DNA of 64,000 bases from Nilaparvata lugens (Eukaryota > Arthropoda > Insecta > Hemiptera > Delphacidae): positions 59,213,137-59,277,136 of the forward strand of contig NC_052504.1 in assembly GCF_014356525.2 (NCBI RefSeq), written 5' to 3'. Within the stretch, counting starts at the first letter, position 1. Each line of letters begins with the position of its first letter. Of the stretch, positions 37,745 to 50,375 are shown in pieces. Position numbers and translations under genes: made by a program. The notes below the pieces were generated by a model, which was not told where the DNA came from, did not search any database, and saw only the letters and a list, made by a program, of their open reading frames with translations.

Positions 37745-38253
37745 TATAGTTTGTGTAAAATAATTCAAGACTTGGCCGTCCATCCCAAGAAATTACAGGG
37801 TTGCCAAATCGTGTAAAATTGCAATAAAAAAGTTTCTAGCATGTCGAAAATTTCATGTTATCTGCTCGACATTGACGAACATAAACATTAATTAAAAAAT
37901 AACTATAGATCGAATAAATATTATCCAAACACCAATAGAAAGGAGACATTCTTTCCGTTAATGTGATATAAAATTATTATGCATTACGAACCCCCATGAT
38001 TCTGAGAGAAGTGATATTCAAAAGAAGAACAAATTTTCGCGATTTTTCCAATTATATCATAAAAGTTAAATTTCCTTTTGATCCTTCAACCCTGAAACTT
38101 TTCTATCACTAATTGGATATCAGGAATGATATTCTACATCCAATTTTGACGTTGAATTGGAAATGTGAGAAAGTTGCAATTTTACACGATTTGGCAACCC
38201 TGTAATTTCTTGGGATGGACGGCCAAGTCTCAACTTATTTTACACAAACTATA
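37745..38253. mobile_element. Inverted-repeat element (509 bp)
   Basis: The left arm tatagtttgtgtaaaataat continues through cttggccgtccatcccaaga, aattacagggttgccaaatc and gtgtaaaattgcaa. The right arm carries the same blocks inverted and ends at cacaaactata. The arms are about 85 bp and nearly identical. No open frame. Confidence 0.7.
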
Positions 38254-40838
38254 ATTTGTGCTCAGCTAGCTATGGTAGTTTTACGCTCAATGATATTCGG
38301 GGAGAGAAAAAATATTTACCCCTTGTAGAATAATACCTCAGTATTCTTACCAGCTCAACATAGAGCTCATATATAAATTTCTGCTCCAATATACTGCAAT
38401 CAGCTGCTGCCGCATATGTCCGCAATCCTTACCGTTTCTCTTGCTGCTCCAGTATTCAAAGATGCTGAAGTGGTAAACAAATATAAGGTTTCCAGTATTG
38501 TATAAAACAATATGGTGCTAACTCCAAAACTGTGCAAATGAAATAGAAGCGCTGACCTTCGTATTTGATATTTAAAAAAAGTATATATTTAAAAGTTTGT
38601 TTATTAGTTTTCAATCTAAATTCCTCAAGAAAGTTGTTGAGAATAAAAACTACATGGAATCTACTTGAAACAGAGTGCTTCCAAGAAATATGGTTGTTAA
38701 GGTGAAATGGAAGAAATGTTGTCAGTTCTTCATAATCAATTTGAGCCAAACTGAAGATTCAATGGACTCAAGCTATCATAATGTTTTTTTACTGGTTTTT
38801 GGTCTAACCAAAAATTACCACTGATGAAGATGCTTTTAGTGCATTGACCCTTGAGTTTGGCTCAAGTAAATTATGAGGAACTGACAACATCTCTCTTATT
38901 ACTCTCTTATGCATAAACTCCACAGCATCTCTGTTTGTTGAGTGAAAAATATGGTTATTTTCACAGTTAATCTCGGTTGAACTTCATTTCTAACTCTCTA
39001 GGGAATTCATCTTCATCGGATTCATCTATTATTTCAAATGAAATTATATTCGCAATGAATAAATTTATTGAATAATGAATTAGATTTAATTGAATTTTTA
39101 ATTGTGGAAAATAATTTATATTCCAATACGATTGTCTACTGATTGCTGTAGTGTTTGTATCATTCAGCCATGTAGTTTATTGTCTTTGTTGTACTGTTGT
39201 AGTTGTTGGTATACATAGCAGAGCACAATTCTAATGAATCTTACTAATCTTGGCTTTGAACACGACTTTAATAAAGTGTGATAATGAGCTTAACTCTTGA
39301 AGTAGAATTGAAGGTGTACGTGGAACACAGGAAGTCTTCGTCTGACCTGACGAAACTTTGTACAGTGGAGAAAAGTTTATAAGTCCTTTGAAGAGTTCTC
39401 CTAGTTCAGGAGTTTACTTCATGGACGGCAGTTCCTTTTCCGGAGAGTGCTTCCAAAGTGATCTTCCATTCATCTAATCTTGTTTAAAAACTTTTGTGTA
39501 CTGCTACATTTGTGCATAGCATAGTGTTCGGGCTACGTTGTCTCACGTTTGAGTTCACCAAGCAATCTTTCACTCAAAACACTTCACTATAGACAAAGGC
39601 AAGAAAATACTTCCTTATAAGAATTCTTTATTAATCAATAAATTCCTCAATTCACCGTTTTCAATTTCTGTGGTGGGGATGATTGTTATTCTGTTCAACT
39701 TATAGTGTGGAGAGAGCTACACAAATGATATAAAAGAGTATCTTAATCCAAATAAGAACTATCGTTATAGTATTTTAGAAGTAGGGTTGGTGGTCTTCTA
39801 GAATTACGAGTGCTTTATATCATAGTCCAGGTCAAGTCAATAATGACCAAGATTGGAAAAATATGTTCTAGAAAAATATGTTTAGAGTGCGCTCTCTCTG
39901 TTACACAGCAGTCTACTTCCTGTGGACTATAATTAAATTATTGACGAATTGCCATTAATAAATTGATCTGTGAAGCAGTTATAACTACTACTGGAAATAA
40001 CTCGGTTGAGAGAGAATGGAACGTTGCAGTATTTCAGATCCTTGTGCAAACAACGTTATTGGCTTTGTCAACACATGAGTTAGATAAAGGTCGTTTATTA
40101 CTTTTACGATCCCATTTGATACAGCTAGTCGACAGACTGAAGTTAATTATCCAATTAATAGATGGAATGGGCATCACTGAGAAAATAGACGGTTATAAAT
40201 TCAACAATAAAAGTGGAATGTCTTCGGCAATGAATGTAAAATTTTATAGAAGGTTCACAAGAGTATTGTTTGTACAAGAGATTGTAGAAAACCCAGAATA
40301 TTCCGAGCATTCTTGAATTTGAGTTATAACTTGTAAGTTCATATAGAAATAAATTCATGAGGAGTCCTGAACAAACTTTATAATTCAAAACCCCCGGCAG
40401 TAGAAAAAACTTTTATGTAAAGGAGGGCCATTCAAACTCATCAAACTTTACCAAGAGTATAATAAAGAGAAACTTTCTAGACTTTCTGGAATAATCAACG
40501 TCTTAAATGAAATTATCAAACCAATCCACCCTATCCACGTTAAAGTAAACGTGTGGATGCCGATTCATCTGTAATCCTGCTATACACTGTACAGGTATAT
40601 AGATAATAGATGCCGATTCACCAGTGTTGTGTTAAAATAACTACTGACGACGGGTGAGAACTAGATTTGGTGGTGGGGGGGGGGTCTCCCCTGATTCAGC
40701 CAGTACAAGTTTCCCAAAATGATAGTCAATAGAGTGTGAATTCGTTTTCATTCACGCGTTTGCCAAGTTTAAAAGTCTTTAGTAGATAAACTAGATAAAA
40801 TGAGTCTTAACACATAGTCCAGCCACTATATACAGTGG

Positions 40839-41684
40839 TGCTTGCAATATATATTTATTGTAGATCTGATTTTCAAAAGTTATTTGGATACATTAGAGAA
40901 GTCTAGAACAAATTTTTCATGCAAAATTTCCTTGTGCTAGATTCTTCACACCTTGATGAGACGTGAAGAATGAAGTGTAGTGCGATGAGATCCGAGCATT
41001 GTGTCAAAAGTTATAAGTGTTTAAAATTTTGATCCTTGAGGAGTCCTTATGCGTGCCTCTCCACTAGGAGAATACTGAAATGAAGTGCATCGAATGGGTG
41101 ATTCTCATAGAACATAATCTCATGAACTTGAGAAATATCCCAGTGAAAACAATTTAGTTGGTAATGATGGTTGAAGCTGAAAATGAGGTGTTTTTCACAA
41201 TGCAAGGAGCATTGTTGTCAAGTGTACCTGGAGATATCGTATATGAGATAGAGCGCTCTACCTGGTCTCAGATTGTAGAGCACAAAATTAAACCAAGAGG
41301 GATTTTAAATCCCTAAATCTAAATGATAACAATCGGAAGAAATTGTTGATGAAAAACTAAAATTTATCAAAGTTGATTCTTTCTTAAAATTTTAATCATT
41401 TTTGAAAAGTCATAACTCAGTACACATTGGAAATAGACAGTTCCGAATGATCTCATTTCATTCAGATTTTTATAATCTAAAAAAGGCGGGGGCAAATTTT
41501 TCTGTCCCATCACTGGATTTAGCGGAAATTGCTGAAAACTGGAAACTGAACCAAAAATACGAGGTTTTTGGGCCACTCTGTAACTAGCACAATGAAATTT
41601 TGCATGAAAAATATTGTTGCAGACTTCTTTCATGTATCCAAATAATATATTAAAAAATCAAAAGTACAATCTATATTGCATGCA
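40839..41684. mobile_element. Inverted-repeat element (about 846 bp)
   Basis: The left arm has tgcttgcaatata, ttatttggatacat, gaagtct and ttttcatgcaaaatttcctt, ending gtgctag. The right arm has these inverted (ctagcacaatgaaattttgc to ctatattgcatgca). Arms are about 110 bp, diverged. Internal sequence is unremarkable. Confidence 0.5.
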
Positions 41685-42798
41685 CACATCCTTTTCTATG
41701 TCCATATTGACTGAACTAACATTACAGAAATAATAAATAAGAAGCGTTGGAAAAGTACTCTGGATTGTTTTATGTACCATTGATATTGATGGATGCCATC
41801 AATATTACTAATGCCCATGAGGATTAATGTACCTAGCAATTGAATGAACTGTCAAAAATAGTGAACCACGTTAACAGCCAAGTTCAGGCTGCTTATGCAT
41901 TTAAACAGTGGAACTTGATGATGAGGAGAGCAGCTTCACTCCCTCTCTGTTCCCAGCTGGGCTACAAAATAGCCTGCAACTTGGGTTGTGGTCCGTCCAA
42001 CTACAACTTATTGTGGCCTGCGGTCCCAACCCTCTGACCTGCAGTCCCAACTCAGACCCTCATTCTAGTCGCAACTCCAAATTATTATTATCCCCAACTG
42101 AATTAATCTTTGCTCCTAGGTTCAACCCCACTTACAAATTGATTAATTACATTGTTGGCACAGTTCTCTTCAATGTATGAGCAGTTATTCATGAATAACT
42201 ATTGTAAAGGGAAAGATTATTTCTCCACAAAAAGATATTGTGTACTGGGTCATTTCGAATACATGCTCTGTCCGGAAATTAATGTCAATTATTTTTTCCC
42301 GACGCCATTTCACATTCCAGAGCACTGGGGCACTGTGAGAGTTGTTAGAGGTATTTAAATAGTCTTACATAACTCATAAAACTTAATATTCCATCACTTG
42401 CAACATCTCAAAATTAGGTTTCATGAGGATAAATCAGTGGATTAAATCAAAGAATGATGCATTTCACCTTTTACATAGGCCTTATTGAACCTGTTTTTTA
42501 TTTCTATTGCCATCATACACATTATATTATTTCTTACTCCTCGATATGAAAGCCAAACCAAAGTGAAGCAATGAAGAAATTCAACATTATTATTTTTTCG
42601 TGATTTATAATTTACAATTGAATTATTATTTCATATTATGTAGGCTATTATTTCGGTGGTTTTTTTTCTAAGGCAGTCAATTAATTTGATTTGATTGATT
42701 TCCGTGAGAGACGTTTTTGTGATGCGTGAAAGTTCAAATAGCAGAACTTGATTTTTAAAAAACTTTTGAAGTGAAAATGCACTTACTTTTTGTATAGT

Positions 42799-42833
42799 GA
42801 CGATCGTTTCGACCTGTTGTTGGTCATCATCAA
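42799..42833 (-). other. Degenerate hammerhead-ribozyme-like sequence
   Basis: The minus strand reads TTGATGA, T, GACC-loop-GGTC, GAAAC, GATCGTC. This matches the order and spacing of a hammerhead core (CUGAUGA, stem II, GAAA, short stem III, then GUC). The first C of the core (C3) is U here, and no convincing stem I is seen, so cleavage is unlikely. Similar minimal hammerheads occur in Penelope-like elements, so this may be a relic of one. Confidence 0.35.
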
Positions 42834-45608
42834 GTTTAATTTTAATAGTGAAAAAGTATGGACATACAACAGAGTCAAATAGCAGCGCTCCCTCGAGCAA
42901 CGCCGTGTATTGAGGAGCCAGTCTTTTTAAACAATGTTAATATATCATTGGGGATGACTATTGAGTATTGAGTTGTATTTTTATGCTTTGTTTTCACTAG
43001 GCTCTCTGTGAGCTAATGGCGCTGACCTCAAAAATTCTATTGTATATTGTTTCCTTTACTCGAAAATCATAATAATTGAGATGAATACAGGTCTCAATCG
43101 CTTGTCAAGTGGTTTATTTTTTCTAAAATTGAATTTTAGTACCATTTTTAAATTACATACCTTCTTATAAAGAGAGAATCATGAAGACTCTATCATGCAG
43201 TGAGTATAGAATGTAATGTTACTTTCTATCCTCACTGCTATCATGTCGATGAAAGATATTTGTGAACAATCAAGATATTAAGAACAATCTTGAACAAAAA
43301 CAGTGCAAAAGGTAAGATTGGTTGCCTAGCAGCCAAACAGTAGAACCGTTCTGATAGGTTACTGTTATAAGTTGTTACACAATTAATCGTACTTGACAAG
43401 ATTTCGTATTTGGATATCATTTATAATATGACTGACTCATATTGAAAGTCCAATATTATTTTATATTTATGAATTAATTTCAAAATGATAAATAATACTT
43501 TACATAAATGGAATAAACAATAAATGGAGTAAAACATAATTGTAAATGTAAGAGTAAACATAAATGGAGTAAACAATATTCAAAGCTTATGTGGATATTA
43601 TCGTGGAGTACAGATACGGTTTAATAACTTGATTATTTTTGTGTGTAACATTATCTAGCAGCAAAGTCGGTACGGTACTGTGAAAGAACATGTTACATTC
43701 ATAGGCCTCCTCAGCAGAACACAATATTCATGATAGTGAATGTTTATTGAAATAGTGAATATTGATTATTGAAAAAATCAATAAAGGATTCAGAACATTT
43801 CGCATTAAAAATGAGTAACTGTCATAGAAAATGGATTTTCTCCAAACTATGCTGTTCCAATAACTTTCAATTAAATTAATGACTAATATTATGAATTGAC
43901 AATAATAACCAATAAATATTGATGGTTATTATCATTTCCTGTGTATTAGGGAATTGTTTTCTCAATATAGGCCACCGTTACTATGTAGTTTGAAATGATG
44001 GTCTGGGCCAGGAGAGTATTGACAAAGGATTTCTGGAAGGAATAGCCTTAACATGAGTAATGCTATCTTTAACCTATATAAAACGCATCTATTCGAGGTT
44101 ATGAATTATTATGGCGATGGCAGTCTATGCTAAAAGACATTAGGAGATAGATAAAACTAATTTTACCATGATTCATTGAATCAACGGTTAACTTGGTTTG
44201 TTTTTCTGCTGATGGCTATAAGTCAAAAATGAGCGGATTCAGCGAATTTTTCAGCTGGTGGATTAATTTGTCAGATGTCCAAGCTTTGCTTGTTTGCATG
44301 AAATGGATCGGATGCAACACTGAACTGTAGGCTATACAGCCGGCAACTACTGCCATCTACTGGATCGTAGCCCACTCCGAGGCGTGACTGCTCCCCCCTT
44401 CCCAACGCTTGCAAATAATAATACAAACGACCCCGCACTCGCGTATTGCTCCTAACACTAATTATGAGTTACTGCCCACAAAGGGCCGAGCAAATGACAG
44501 CCGAAAAACAAACACTTTAACGCATCCAATGGCGAAACTCTCAACTATCCGGGAAAGGGATGGGGCTTGTAAAATAGTAGAGACTTTTTCATTCCAGGGA
44601 TGAGGTTTTGTAAACTAGGAGAGGCTTTTTCCATTTTATGAACAGTGGGGTGTGTGGAGCAGTAAAGTCGTCAGTGCAATGGTGAAAAAATACTAAAACA
44701 CGTAGACACTAACTGCTATTGACGGTCATACATCACACTGTTTGTTTGTTTCCACTGGTTTGTCTAATAACTGACTATGCAAGACTGAATATTACCAGAC
44801 AAATTCAGGGTATTGTATGCAAATTAACTACTGTATGCAACATAGGTGATATTATTTGGAATCTTCTTGCTTGATCACTTTGATAGAAATCTATTGATCG
44901 TTACTGTGTATTGCTGCTACTGGCTCTATACTATACCAAAATCAGTTGATGGATTCTAGTGATAAATCTATAGAACTATTGGAACGTTATTGTATCTAAA
45001 TGTTCCGATGATATTTTATAGTCTGATGATCAAGTGTGATGGATATTTATGTGAATCATCCACTTTACTGAAAATATCGCTCCACTAAAAATATTTGCTT
45101 CTTTGCATTTCTTCCATAGTAACTCACAGTAACTACAAGTCTGTTATTGATTCCATGAGTGCAAATTATAGCTATCAATGCTCAATGTGAAGTATCACTT
45201 CAAAATATCCCGAAACTCTTATTGAACATTAGATAACAAAAGAGTATATGACAGACAAGTTCTCTCTGCTGACCTGCTATTTCATGTAGAGATAGAGAAA
45301 AGAGGTCTCTGGGGACTCCGAAACATTAATAGGGGTAACTCGCCTACATTTTATGCCTGAAGTCACGTTTGCGACTGCGTGAGGCACATATCAGCATTCA
45401 TGCAATTCCGGATACTTTATTGTATTGAATTGTAGAGCGTACCGTAGTCCTACCGCCAAAACATGGCATCTAATCAAGCGGGAACAAGTTCGATAATGGC
45501 AAATCCCCACAGGCTGTGTACATACTGCAAGATAAAACAATAAACAATTTATCAGACAATACCAAAATCTGACTTTGTTGCTCAGAATGCGTTTCAGCAC
45601 ATGATGAT

Positions 45609-45677
45609 GGGAAATCAATGATTAACTTATTATGATTTTTTATGGAAAATCAATGATTAACTTATTATGATTTTCTA
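45609..45677. repeat. Two-unit tandem duplication (about 35 bp)
   Basis: aatcaatgattaacttatta followed by tgatttt occurs twice in succession with one base inserted and two changed. Recent local duplication. Confidence 0.7.
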
Positions 45678-46032
45678 GTAGGATTCCAAGTTGAAAAAAA
45701 TGCTAATGAGCATGGAATATCATACGAAAATATTTGAATATTGTCAATATATGAATACCTTCCTTGAATTTACAGTATTGGATGGTGGAAAAATGTTGGA
45801 ATATACACTTTTACAATTTAACAATAATCTGTATTCCAATATCAGAAATCCTCAGTTTTAATAAATAATTGCCCCTTGATCAGGAAATACGAATTTCAAT
45901 CCTGAAACGTATCATATTTTGTTCGATGTAAGGTTTCAATTCAGATATATCTGATGAGGAAGATCCGTGTTCTCAAGGGAAATTATATTCCCACTATGAG
46001 AGATCTGATATTACAAAATGTTGTACTCTATG

Positions 46033-46183
46033 GCCCGGTTTCACAAAAGCTGGTTAAATATTATTCGTGGTTAATTTCACGATAACCAATCAGAGAAGAC
46101 TTTTTTTGGAAAGACGACTTCTCTGATTGGTTTTCGTGGAATTGATCACGATTAAAACTTAACTGGATTTTATGCAACTGGCA
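46033..46183. mobile_element. Hairpin MITE, family 'accggttaa', copy 1
   Basis: The left arm gcccggtttcacaaaagctg followed by gttaa pairs with the right arm that ends gcaactggc. The inner arms aaccaatcagagaag and cttctctgattggtt pair perfectly. It matches the element at 56355-56505 in order and wording. Confidence 0.65.
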
Positions 46184-49100
46184 CTATGTGTTGTTATAAT
46201 GTCATCAGTAAGTGAGACTTTTGATGTTATAAAAATGTAAACGAACTCCACTGAAACAAGAACTCTACTTGAATCAATATATATTAGGTTTGTTATCATT
46301 ATGACAATAATTTTTTATTGAAACAATAAATTTTAGTATCATACTGAACTGAATCAATATAACTGTATAGCAGATTTACGATTAAATAATGAACTAACAA
46401 CTAAGGCATGATGGGAATATGTCCAATTAGAATAAAATCATTTCTCTCAATAACAAACAATTCCCCAGTAATCATTCGAAATGATTATTTCTGATGGAGG
46501 AAGCTTTTTCAGGCGACTATTGTTGAATAAAAATTTAGAAAGGAATATGAACTGTAATGAGAGCAATCCTGTTGACAATTATAGTTGAACTCGTTGGGAA
46601 TAGCAATGTCGAAATGTCCTTGAGTATTTGAAGTGCTGGTAGCAGGTGATTTTCACTATGGAGTGAACGGTAGTGGAGGATGGCAAGAAGGTTGAAGATC
46701 CAATAAGAGAGATAACAAAATAAATTGACATTTCCCCTTCCAAACAGAGCAATGTCGTTTGTTGCCCCAAACCACCATCAAATTACTTGCGAATCGTCGT
46801 TCTCCTTCTCAATTGTCCTCCCACTCATTCCTTCATCATTCTCGGTTGTCTGCCTCTCTCAGTGCGCGAGACAGACTCGAGCTCAATTTAAATTTAATTA
46901 GAAAAAATTACTACTCCACCCTGCCGGAACAATAAGGCCGTACGGGTGCGGCTCCTTAGCTGCCGCTGTAGACCCAGCCCATGCAACTCTTCCTTTCCGC
47001 AACTCGGATAATTCACAAACTGTGATGTTAGCACATAACTTCACGGTGAACTTGTGTTGTTCAGCAGCTGAACACGATAGTCGACAAACATCGAGCTGAA
47101 ACTTTACGTCGACATTACCGAGGAGGATGATTTGTTTCTTCACACTCACAGGATGGCACTGTACTTCGGAACTGAATTCATTTACGCCTATCTCGAAACT
47201 TGAAAGTGAATATTCCTATTTCCTATCTCGACTCAGAAACTGGCAAGGAAGAACTTTATCAAACATCATGTAGGAGAATGCATCTAGTTAACTTCACACT
47301 GGCTCAAAGGTTGTGTGTGGGTAATGGGATGAGTTGGTAATAGAGAGAATGCCGAACTATGAATGAGTCGCTCTTAGAACAACATGCATTGAAGGTTTTG
47401 CTCGCTCCTTGCAAGAGATTATGTCGATCTTGCAGAATAAAATCTTGAAAAGCCCAACTGGTACGTAGTGTTTAAAGAATCTTGTTATATAATACGAAAT
47501 CATTTGAAAAAGCAGAATTGAATTGTTCGTCTAAAGTCTCTTTTGACTTTCACTTAAGTTATTAATAGAAATTACAAGCATACTCAATGATCGACTGAAG
47601 TAATCGAAATGAATCTCAATAAAGGGACATAAAAGTATACATAGCTATTCAAAGATAGCTGGTGAAAATCAGTATCAATCAAATCATTACGACATAATCA
47701 CTTTATAGCACTTTTTTGATTATAAATTTTGGAACCTCTAGAAGAATCTCGACGAATAATCAGTGAATGGGATTGAATCTATAAAACAGAGAAACCACAT
47801 TGCTTTCAACAATATTTATATCATGATATGTGAATTCTACATGAACTTGAAAAGGATTTTTTCTCGAAATGTTCAATATACCATCAGCGGTTTGCTTCAA
47901 ATTATAGGCCTCAAAATGATTCTCAATGGTTTCGCCTGTATAGCAAAGCAATCTATAATTCTCACTCATGAGCTTTGAGTGAAATTTGTGTTTATGATTC
48001 CTGCATGAGAAGCAATTTAAATTAATTATTCAGTAGTCTACAATCTACATCATCAGAAGAATATTAGATTACTCATTCATACTGATTACTCATTAAAAAA
48101 TCAGCGGGCTGCAGAATTATTGAATTGAAACGCGAGAATGATTATTTATAGATGAACCTCTCTTTACCTGATGAGTGCGGCGTAACATTGCAAATATTTG
48201 TTTATCATAATGCACGTAACAAACATTGGAGCTTAAATCCCATGTGAATGGAGAGCTGCCATTGCAGGCCAACAGAGATGAGCGATGAACTTGGTAATCT
48301 TCACTGAGCATTCCATTCATCACTTTGAAATAGGTGTGGAGGTGATTTAATATTCATCAATTCCGAGTTCAGAGGGGGGATAAGTGCTTCAATAAGCTGC
48401 ACTGTGCTTCATACCTCTGAGGTAATCCATCATTCTGTCAAACCTTCAAAATTTTGCACAACTAATCCTGATGCGACAAATAAATTAATGCTCCTGTGAA
48501 ACAACTGTAATTTGAGGTTTTATTCAACCTGAAAATGGTAGGTTTCAGTTGCTGTTTTAACAATAAAAGCGGTACCTAATTTCGCTTCAATTAGAATAAT
48601 GTGCGATTAATGTTTTAATATCATAATGGTTATGCATAAGTTCAAAAAAAATGCGCTTCTTTCTTTCTTTTCACACTGTTCATAATATGATATCATCTAC
48701 TCTAGATATTATCTAAAATATTATCATAAGAGATATATATTATCTTCCCTAAAATATGGTTTTTCATACAACAGTTTCCTTATCATTAGCTTATTGATAG
48801 TAATAAATGAGAATTATTGAGATTTCTCATGTACATAATATGAAGATTCTCAGGATTGTTCAACCCAAATGGATTAATATAGTGCATCATGGCAACGTTA
48901 GTAGACTAACTCTGTCTACTAACTGGTTCAATTCTAAAATCATACTAATGCTATGTAACCTACTATTGAATGTAAGCTTACTTCTATGATTGATGACTTC
49001 CATGATTATCTCTGTCAAATTCTAGGTATCGTACGTTAAGCAAATATAACTTTCTATATAAAATTTTATAATCCAGAAGAAGGTTCTCTCTCAAGCGCTT

Positions 49101-50264
49101 TGAGTTTGATTGAATGGGAACAGTAAGAAACAATATGCGAAACTTGATTACTGTTTGTTTTTTTCTATAATATTTGCATCAATGAAAAGCTGGCTATTCC
49201 TGCGTACTTGCTGTTCAGTTGGACCGTTCTACTTTATTGGCGACATAGTAGTACTGCTTCCAATAATATTGACAGTTCGCAAGTGTAAAGAGAGGAGTAA
49301 TGCCATGGTTCAGTTGCTTCCTTTGATTTTTCTGGGAAGAAAATAACCTAGTGTTTTTCATTTCTATCCTATACCAATGACAAACTGACAGAATCGAAGC
49401 CATTACATCATCAACAGCTCAAAGACAACAAAAGAAAATGATGCGATTGTCTACCTGCGATACGTGACCAGCTCTTCCAGTTCATTTTTATTCTTCAGAT
49501 TTGCTCTAATGAGGCTTCAACTTTTCAATATTGAGCGTCAGAAAGAAATGAGAAGCAGTTATCAAGTTTTGGTTTTGTGTGGATTTTCTCTGAGAAGTAT
49601 ATTGTGTGCAGCTACCGTTGCCTGGATTTGCCTGGAGCAATTCCAGCTAAGTTGTAGCAGAGTGTATTGGAGCATAATTCAACTTGCTGCTCATATCAAG
49701 CTCTCTCACTCTCTTATTCTCTACTTATATTAAACTCCCCTCCTCTTCTTTATGGAGAAACGTGTTTGCTTGGCTTGCATCCACATACGTTGCGTCATAT
49801 ATCGATAAGAGTATCAGTAACACATCATGCTTAGAAAACTTGATGCCTTTTTGAAAAGACTGCTGCAACAATATTGATTCTAGTTTAACGTTTACAGTGT
49901 ATCAATATCGCGGTATTAGGGAGGTATTATGGAATTGATTGATGGATGAGCCGCCAAGTGAAAGACAGGTGTGTAAAAAACAAAGACAAATAGTTCAATC
50001 AATTATCCCAGCTCTTGTTATCCAATCTGTTCTGAAACAAGTATCAATGTGGAGTCGAAGTTATTAAATTTCCACAGATTATCTATTAATTGTTCAATTG
50101 AGTTCCATTCCAGTTTAAAAATTTAAAAGTATTACTTTATACAAAGTGTCAAATTGTAAACCTTTGCCCTTGGAGGATTACCTCTCATGATAGAGCGAGG
50201 ATATTGGTATTTATAAGAGCAGTCGCTAAATTCCCTCTTTTGCGAATAAATTCACAAAAAATTA

Positions 50265-50375
50265 AGGCCGTCCGGCTCGCAAAATTACTGGGTTCAAAAC
50301 TCAGCTCTAGCTCAGTGGTAGATACATGGATTTTACAAATGCAAGTAATCACCATAAGGTTCAGTGACCCGTGAT
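50265..50375 (+). repeat. tRNA-like remnants (possible SINE debris)
   Basis: ctgggttcaaaactcag resembles a B box, and tagctcagtggtaga is a classic tRNA A-box/D-arm string. On the + strand the B-like block comes before the A-like block. They therefore do not form one tRNA; they may be ends of two adjacent remnants. Confidence 0.3.

Noticed and set aside
39963..40316. 117-codon + strand frame in the D-E spacer
   Set aside because: No recognisable motif, no splice or promoter context; a length expected by chance in this much AT-rich sequence.
46501..46535. Candidate terminal exon of gene D after ctttttcag (ATIVE, stop)
   Set aside because: Too short and unlike the (I/M)xDxTx(R/L) pattern of the other last exons.
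46898..47149. 83-codon minus-strand frame in a slightly GC-richer patch
   Set aside because: No domain and no evidence of adjoining exons; it could be part of an unseen 5' UTR but cannot be supported.
50287..50372. tRNA gene suggested by tagctcagtggtaga and gggttcaaaactc
   Set aside because: The B-box-like block precedes the A-box-like block and no acceptor stem closes, so no tRNA can form.
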